NCBI RefSeq assembly: GCF_000344685.1
Contig: NW_006920412.1
Span: forward strand, 3,053,834 to 3,117,833
Reading direction: 5' to 3'
DNA length: 64,000 nucleotides
DNA from: Gloeophyllum trabeum ATCC 11539
Lineage: Eukaryota; Basidiomycota; Agaricomycetes; Gloeophyllales; Gloeophyllaceae
Shown here: positions 58,177 to 64,000 of the stretch, piece by piece
Numbering within the stretch: the stretch's first letter is position 1
Layout of the letters: every line of letters starts with the position of its first letter
Notes under the pieces: model-generated
Told to the model about the DNA's origin: nothing
The model's input: the letters and a program-made list of their open reading frames with translations, nothing else
Databases searched by the model: none
Made by a program: the position numbers and the translations under genes

Positions 58177-59356
58177 ATGGGCATCATGGAAGCCCTCGAA
58201 AACTTACCTCCGATAGCCAGGGTAGGCATTGAATTAAGTGTCTACCAGTAGATACTTATGGCAATAATATAGCTAAGTGATCGCGTCGTTCGAGTACTCG
58301 GTCAAGTGAGTGCTTTCCCTTGTGGAACGTGAACGATCCTACAAAGCCCTTCAGAATCCAGGGAAATTTACCCTCCAAGGTATGATAATTTGCTTTTACG
58401 AGCCAGGTTCAACGTAGTCTAACCTGGGTCTAGGGACAAATACCTACATCGTAGGCTCGCGTAATCCCTACACGCTTATCGACACTGGAGAAGGCAAGGA
58501 AGAGTACATTCCCTTCCTCGCGAGCGCACTCAAGGAGCACGCCCCGCCGTCTGACCCTCAGCAACCGGATATTTCTGATATCATCATATCACACCGGCAT
58601 GGTGACCACATAGGCGGACTACCGTCTGTCCTGGCATTGTTACGTCGTCTGTGGGAGGACCGGAACGGCCAGACTGGGCTGGCGTTCAAGCCTCCTCGAA
58701 TCCATAAATTCCCTCTTCCGCCGTCTGCCCAGGATCCGCAAGTCCAGTCTGTGCTAGAGTCGCTACCGCCTGGGTCATTCGAACCAAACAGAGGTGGTTC
58801 CGCTTTGCATGATCTAGTAGACGGTCAGACCCTGGAGATCGGTTCTTCGACTTCACTCCGTGTCCTCCATACTCCCGGGCATACCGTTGACTCCATTTGC
58901 TTGCACTTTCCGGAAGATAATGCCGTGTTTACTGCCGATACCGTACTCGGCCAGGGCACCGCTGTCTTCGAAGACCTCTCGACCTATATCTCCAGTCTCC
59001 AAAGTTTGGCTGCCTACAAAGACAAGGAACCCGGTAAAAGAGACTATGCCTTGTTGTACCCTGGGCACGGCCCCGTCGTCAAAGAAGGGCTGAAGACAAT
59101 ATCGACATATATTCAACATCGTCTGGAGCGGGAGTCTCAGATCGTGCAAGTTCTGCAATCCCCTGCGCCGGATAATGCGGAGGTTTGGACGCCTTGGACG
59201 ATAGTTTCCAAGATTTATGCTGCCTACCCGGAGAGCTTGTGGCTCCCTGCGTCCCACGGGGTGATCTTACACCTGCGCAAGTTGGAGAAAGATGGGAAGG
59301 TCAGGTTCCTCGGCGGCGAGGGCAAGGACGGGAGGTGGCAATTGAGTACAAGCTGA
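58177..59356 (+). CDS. metallo-beta-lactamase fold hydrolase, LACTB2-like
   Basis: It is predicted to be a zinc hydrolase. Human LACTB2 is a mitochondrial endoribonuclease; related fungal proteins include thioesterases that release polyketides. The start is ATG 58177, with introns in the first 270 bp giving 'LSDRVVRVLGQ', 'NPGKFTLQG' and 'TNTYIVGS' in order. The zinc motif is 'SHRHGDHIGG' (HxHxDH), followed by 'HTPGHTVDS' (third His), 'FTADTVLGQG' (Asp) and 'LYPGHGPVV' (last His). The C-terminal winged helix is 'GVILHLRKLEKDGKVRF', and the stop is at 59356. All metal ligands are present. No polyketide synthase is nearby, so I favour the LACTB2-type role. Confidence 0.88.
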
Positions 59357-59907
59357 TCCTGATTCTGACACTTGGTTAATCTTGTGTTCTTCGAGGCTTC
59401 CACAGCTTACACTGCTAATTCGATTCAATTCAAGGGCAGAATCTCGGGTGTCTCGAGCGAAGTATGTAGAGAATGTAATGCTAGAGTGTATGTTAAGAAG
59501 GTGTTGGGTACATCGTGGACGCATGAACCTTCGATGTTGTCGGAAGGAAAGTCAACGTACTTGCTAAGGCCGCATGCATTCACACAACGATCATTGATGT
59601 CGGATTTGCTGCCGTTGCAGCGTCCATGGCACCATCGCAGCTGGCAATGGCGAAAGCTTTCCAAAGTGTTTCAGGCTCCCTTCCGTACTCCCGCCACTAT
59701 GGGCCACCATGTGTGCCGGCGATGAAGCCATCAGCCGCTAATGCCATCTATCTTTGTGCTTGACAGTGACGGCATAGGCGCGCTGTTCGTAGCTTTATCT
59801 GGTGCCTAGCCGCCTAACCTAAATGTCCGCAGATCGTATAAATAAGCTGCATGGAAGGTATTGCGACGTTCCTCGTTCCCCGAGGCGCTTGAACGTGAAC
59901 GGTGGCC
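59357..59907. other. intergenic, gamma-glutamyltransferase promoter
   Basis: No gene is supported. It contains the 3' flank of the LACTB2-like gene and the upstream region of the next gene. Confidence 0.4.
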
Positions 59908-62601
59908 ATGATGGTCGCGGTCTCCCTCCAGACAGCTGTCCTCGCTGCCGCGCTCGCGAGCGTTGCTGCTTCGCCGGTGTCGCAGAGGTGGAACACGTCC
60001 CCGCAGTTAGTGCCGACCTCAGGCACTCATGGTGCGGTCGCGACGGAGGTGGGACAATGTTCGGAGGTTGGGGTTAATATCATGAAAGAGGGCGGAAATG
60101 CTGCAGACGCAGTGAGTGGATATTGAGAATTCAATGAATGACGTTTTAACTGCATGACCCGTAGGCCATTGCTAGCTCGTTATGCGTGGGCGTCATCTCA
60201 GCATATCATTCGGGTATCGGCGGAGGCGGATTCATGCTGTATGAAAGATTACTTGTTCATGGAGATGCTCAGCTTAACCGTATGTAATGCAGCGTCCGGT
60301 TCAACCAGCCTGGTGGATCACACGACTATGAAATGGTCGGTAGCAGACCTTCCCCCCCTCCGGCTCTCACACTAAACATGAAGTTGCTCTTGATAGATTG
60401 ACTTCCGCGAGACCATGCCAGCTGCTGGCAACGAGACCATGTACCTTACCGCGACTAGCCCCACCGCATCCACTGTGGGCGGACTAGCAATCGGCGTTCC
60501 CGGCGAGCTGCGCGGATGGGAAGCTCTACATCAAAGGCACGGCAAGCTGCCGTGGAAGAAGCTTTTCGAGCCCGCCATTTATATCGCTCGTAACGGCTTC
60601 GAAGTCAATGTTGACTTGGCTAACGCGCTCTCTGCAAGTGAGTGGTCCAGATGGATTGCTTGGCTCACGGTGTTCACCACGGTGCTATCGTATGGCAGCT
60701 TCTTACCCCTTCTTGACGCATGATCCCCTCTGGGCCGAGGTGTACGCGCCGAATGGGACCCTGCTGAAACAGGGCGACACTGTATATCGCAAGGTATGGC
60801 GTGTCTGTTATCGCACCTGCTGCATACTGATATCTACCTGCCACAATCAAGAGATACGCCAATACTCTCGAAAAGTCAGACCGTCATAGCTTTGTCCGGA
60901 ATTTAGTCTCATTTCCATGCCCCGGCTAGGCTGTCCATCTATGGCGCAGATTACTTCTACAAGGGCGAGCTAGCTGTCAACACCGCCGAAGGTTTGTCTA
61001 TGACATATTTTATCTTCCCACCGTTAAACTCGTCCCATAGCTGCTTATGCGCGTGGAGGCATCCTGACCACAGCGGACCTGGCCAATTACACCGCTATCA
61101 TCCGCAAGCCCTCAAACATCAGTGAGTGGTGTCACGATCTTGGTTAGTATCCCTGAAAGGTTTATTGAACCCGTGTAAAGCGTATCGCAACCATCGCATC
61201 TTTTCGACTATTGCTCCTTCCTCTGGCTCGGTGGTGCTTTCCGCTCTTAAGATCTTCGAGGGTTATCCCGGGAACGCGCTGCCTTCGGACCCCGCTATCA
61301 ACCTCACCACTCACAGGCTGATAGAGGCGACAAAATTCGCCTATGGCCAGAGGTGCACATGATCTTGTTGCATTTTGCTTGGGTTAAAGCTTACCTGTCA
61401 CAGGACCAACTTTGGAGACCCAGCGTTCACCGCGAACGTCTCTAGTTTGGAGCAGTGGGTATAGAGCTACATTTCTTTTGGACTTCAGGATTGAACCATT
61501 GTCGTAGAGAGTTCCTCACAGAAGCTTCAGCGGAAGCCGCTCGGGCAAAAATCAGCGACAATCAGACGTTCAACGCGCTCTACGTTAGTGCAGCAGATGC
61601 GTTTTCTTGACTGCCATTGATTTCTGACTTGCCCGCTACCCTGCTAGTACAACATCAACAATTATCTGGTATTGAATGACTCCGGTACCTCCCACGTCGC
61701 TGCAGTCGATAAAACTGGTATGGCTGTATCATTGACCACCAGTAGGTGTACATGTGCATAGCTGTCAGGCGCTTGGCTCACGTCGTATAGCTGTGAATCT
61801 GTACTGGGGAAGCCAGGTCATGACAACCGATGGGATCATCTTGAACGGTTCGTGCGCGGCTTATTGCGCGGCAGTATCCGTAATCTGACGGTCATGACTT
61901 GGACAGACGAGATGGACGACTTCTCAAGTCAGTACATGTTACCTTGTGATATTTTTCTCCTCTAGAGTCTACTTTGTTCAGGCCCCGGTCAAACGAACGC
62001 ATTCGGGTTCGCCGCCTCACCAGCTAACTACATCGCGCCTGGAAAGCGCCCTCAATCATCCATCGCGTCATCCATCGCGGAGGACCTCAGCACAGGCCAA
62101 ATCTCAATAGCCACCGGGTCCGCGGGCGGTTCCAGGATCATCACCGCGACGCTACAAAACTTGCACTGGTATTTGGATGTCGGCTTATCGCCCTCCGACG
62201 CTGTCCATCAAGCTAGGTGGCATGACCAGTTGACCAACGTCACGTATTTCGAGGTGGGAGCCGTACTCCATGCCTGTGCGGATGTGTTCATGGACCTGTC
62301 ATAGATCGCGGCCCCGCAGTTGGGCATGGCTGGGTTCGACAATCGAACAGTGAACTACCTGGCCGGACTTGGCTGCGAGTATCTTTCATCTTCACTCAAA
62401 GGATTGAATATTGATTCTTTGTACCAATAGACAATATTACCTACGAGGATGAGAGTGGAAGCACGGGTCACAGTAAGCCCTGACTATCTGTGATATTAGC
62501 TGTTACTAAGCAACTGCGTAGTAATCGGACGTGCTGCGAACGGGACTCTGACTGCTGCTAGCGACCCTCGTAAGGCCGCCGGTCGCGGAGCAGCCTTCTG
62601 A
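59908..62601 (+). CDS. GGT: gamma-glutamyltranspeptidase
   Basis: It cleaves glutathione and transfers the gamma-glutamyl group. It is secreted or vacuolar, made as one chain that cuts itself. The start at 59908 gives a signal peptide ('VSLQTAVLAAALASVAASPV'). Splicing yields 'IMKEGGNAADA', then 'AYHSGIGGGGFML', then 'VRFNQPGGSHDYEM' and 'IDFRETMPAA'. 'GELRGWEALHQRHGKLPWK' and 'LFEPAIYIARNGFEV' follow, then 'GGILTTADLANYTAI'. The self-cleavage site is the Thr of 'DSGTSHVAAVDKTG'. After it come 'SIASSIAEDLSTGQ', 'TGSAGGSRIITATLQ' and the end 'GRGAAF' at 62601. I count about fifteen exons, several under 60 nt. No break was found once spliced. Confidence 0.85.
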
Positions 62602-62906
62602 GGGTTACGTATTATGTTGTATGGGGTCCATCTTATTTACAATACAGTGGACGCTATCTGGACGGACCAGTACGTTGGGGCCTACTGCGCGGATGGGTAC
62701 ATAGGCATTATGAGGATTCCACTCAATCTACGACTCCCTCGACCCCCCCACTTGGGTCAGCACGCACGTCCGAACTGGAGAGTGACCGCTCTTGTGTGGA
62801 AGAAGTCCTGACAGCGTCGCGTGTAAACAGGTGCGCCTCTGCGACTCGTAGGTATGTCCTGTAAGCAATTAGATGGAAGTACCGCCTCCTTCCGCAAGCA
62901 TTCGAC
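62602..62906. other. convergent 3' flanks
   Basis: No gene is seen between the two convergent stop codons. Confidence 0.4.
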
Positions 62907-63901
62907 TCACTGGGGCATGATCCATATTCCAAATCTGTCTCCAGTCTTGAGGCTCTTGATGATTTCGTGATCATCATCCAGGGTAGTAGTTACGGTCTGC
63001 CAGGTAGCAGGGACGTAGGGTTGTAGGGGCCAGAGTCCAAAAGTGGTGCCGTCCTCTCGTATGATGCTTCCATAAGACAAATATGTATTGGCCTGTCTGC
63101 GTTTGGCGAAGAACGAGTGTGTACGGCGGCACTCCATGTACACACTTAGACGCGTCAGCCCAGGAAACGGTATTGTACTCGTTACGAGGTACAGAAAAGG
63201 ATTCCCGAGTATCTTGCTCTCATGAATGGTTCGGACCGCAATGTGGTGGTCAGTGTTAGTAAAGACGTCCAATGCGTCGACGTTAGGATATGTCCCAAGA
63301 TACTTCCCATCATCTGACCACAAATCCCCTGACAAACGGCCGAATGCAAAAACTCGAGGCAGGATTTTGATGATACGAGGAACAACATCCTCTGTTATGC
63401 CAGGTAAAGCCGGCCCTCTACTGCTGAGAAATTGCCAGATATTTTGCAGCTCTTCACGTATATCCAGGGATATATTTGACGAGGATAGAACACCGAGCAT
63501 CGCGTCCCCCCAACGTAAGAATAATGCCAGTAGGACGAGGGCTGAAGGTCGAGGTGATGAGTACGCGAGTTGCCTTTTCATCCCGGTGAATGGTGATCGA
63601 AGAAACAGAAAGCCAAGGACGAACTTTAGTAGTGGAATCCACAAGACGTCCCAGACTTCATCGCTGTGACTCAGCCACTCATCGTGCCCATAGATCTTCC
63701 GCATGAACAAGGAATGGCCCCAGGCGACCGGGCGGAACACCGAGCTGTCGGAAGCGTAGTCGAATGAAAAAAGGACCAAGTCTCGACTAAACGGTTCCAG
63801 CAAATGGCTCCTATTTTGGGAGACATGTCGCATGCATGCTATGGCGCAGAATATCATGAATGACCGAGAATGTCCTGATCTAATAAGCAAGAGCGCATAC
63901 T
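62907..63901 (-). CDS. orphan protein, C-terminal part (5' end outside window)
   Basis: A long exon of about 330 codons ends at 62907. An acceptor (CCGCTCAG) near 63902 suggests that coding continues into upstream exons beyond the window, so the ATG at 63890 need not be the start. I do not recognise a domain. Hydrophobic stretches ('VLWIPLLKFVLGFLFL', 'SALVLLALFLRW') may span a membrane or lie in a helical core. The end, 'VTTTLDDDHEIIKSLKTGDR' then 'FGIWIMPQ', follows the pattern 'L..GD.I.VW' seen at the end of a large, uncharacterised basidiomycete family. The role is unknown. Confidence 0.65.
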
Positions 63902-64000
63902 GAGCGGAGGTAACAATGGGAAGAATCCGAGCACGTACGAACTCGAGCTCAACTTGTCACTGTCGAGAAGAGGGCTACAGAGATCACGGAAATGCACGTA

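Overview
This window is nuclear DNA from a filamentous basidiomycete, most likely an Agaricomycete. The evidence is the density of very short spliceosomal introns (about 45-70 nt, GTRNGT donors, CTRAC-like branch sites), fungal-only proteins (translation elongation factor 3, a Zn2Cys6 regulator, a CBM21 glycogen-targeting phosphatase subunit), a GMC oxidoreductase, a Ty1/copia element and several mushroom-type orphan proteins. No operons, CRISPR arrays or phage features are present. Protein-coding genes carry several to many introns, so gene spans below run from start codon to stop codon and include introns.

Layout. 1-2.6 kb: 3' half of a decayed Ty1/copia retrotransposon with one LTR. 2.6-12.5 kb: a gene-poor, rearranged stretch with three broken copies of a secreted TAP-like alpha/beta hydrolase, two orphan genes, a 406-bp foldback element and a GMC oxidoreductase fragment. 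12.5-24.9 kb: two divergent copies of a segmental duplication (small orphan gene, spacer, 3' end of a TIP/ITFG1-like gene) flank the full TIP-like gene, a full GMC oxidoreductase and a glyoxalase-like protein. 24.9-30.3 kb: Pfs2 (mRNA 3'-end processing) and a CBM21 PP1-targeting protein. 31-36.8 kb: one intact MYND-finger gene, two decaying tandem copies, and an Ariadne RBR ubiquitin ligase whose 3' exons were duplicated with the MYND copies. 37-39.4 kb: a Zn2Cys6 transcription factor with a 13-nt micro-exon. 40.4-41.4 kb: adenylate kinase, followed by an assembly gap flanked by duplicated and inverted sequence. 43.4-62.6 kb: a compact housekeeping block (OST48/Wbp1, V-ATPase subunit a, EF-3, an M50B-like membrane protein, Cwc22, an LACTB2-like metallo-beta-lactamase, gamma-glutamyltranspeptidase). 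The window ends in a partial orphan gene.

The housekeeping genes belong to unrelated processes: translation, splicing, polyadenylation, N-glycosylation, vacuolar acidification, nucleotide balance and glutathione turnover. I see no metabolic cluster. The unusual signals are structural: serial local duplication and decay, premature stops all explicable by C-to-T change, the foldback element, the micro-exon, and a fast-diverging orphan gene pair that kept its promoter and 5'-UTR intron layout. I did not find a convincing new multi-gene system.
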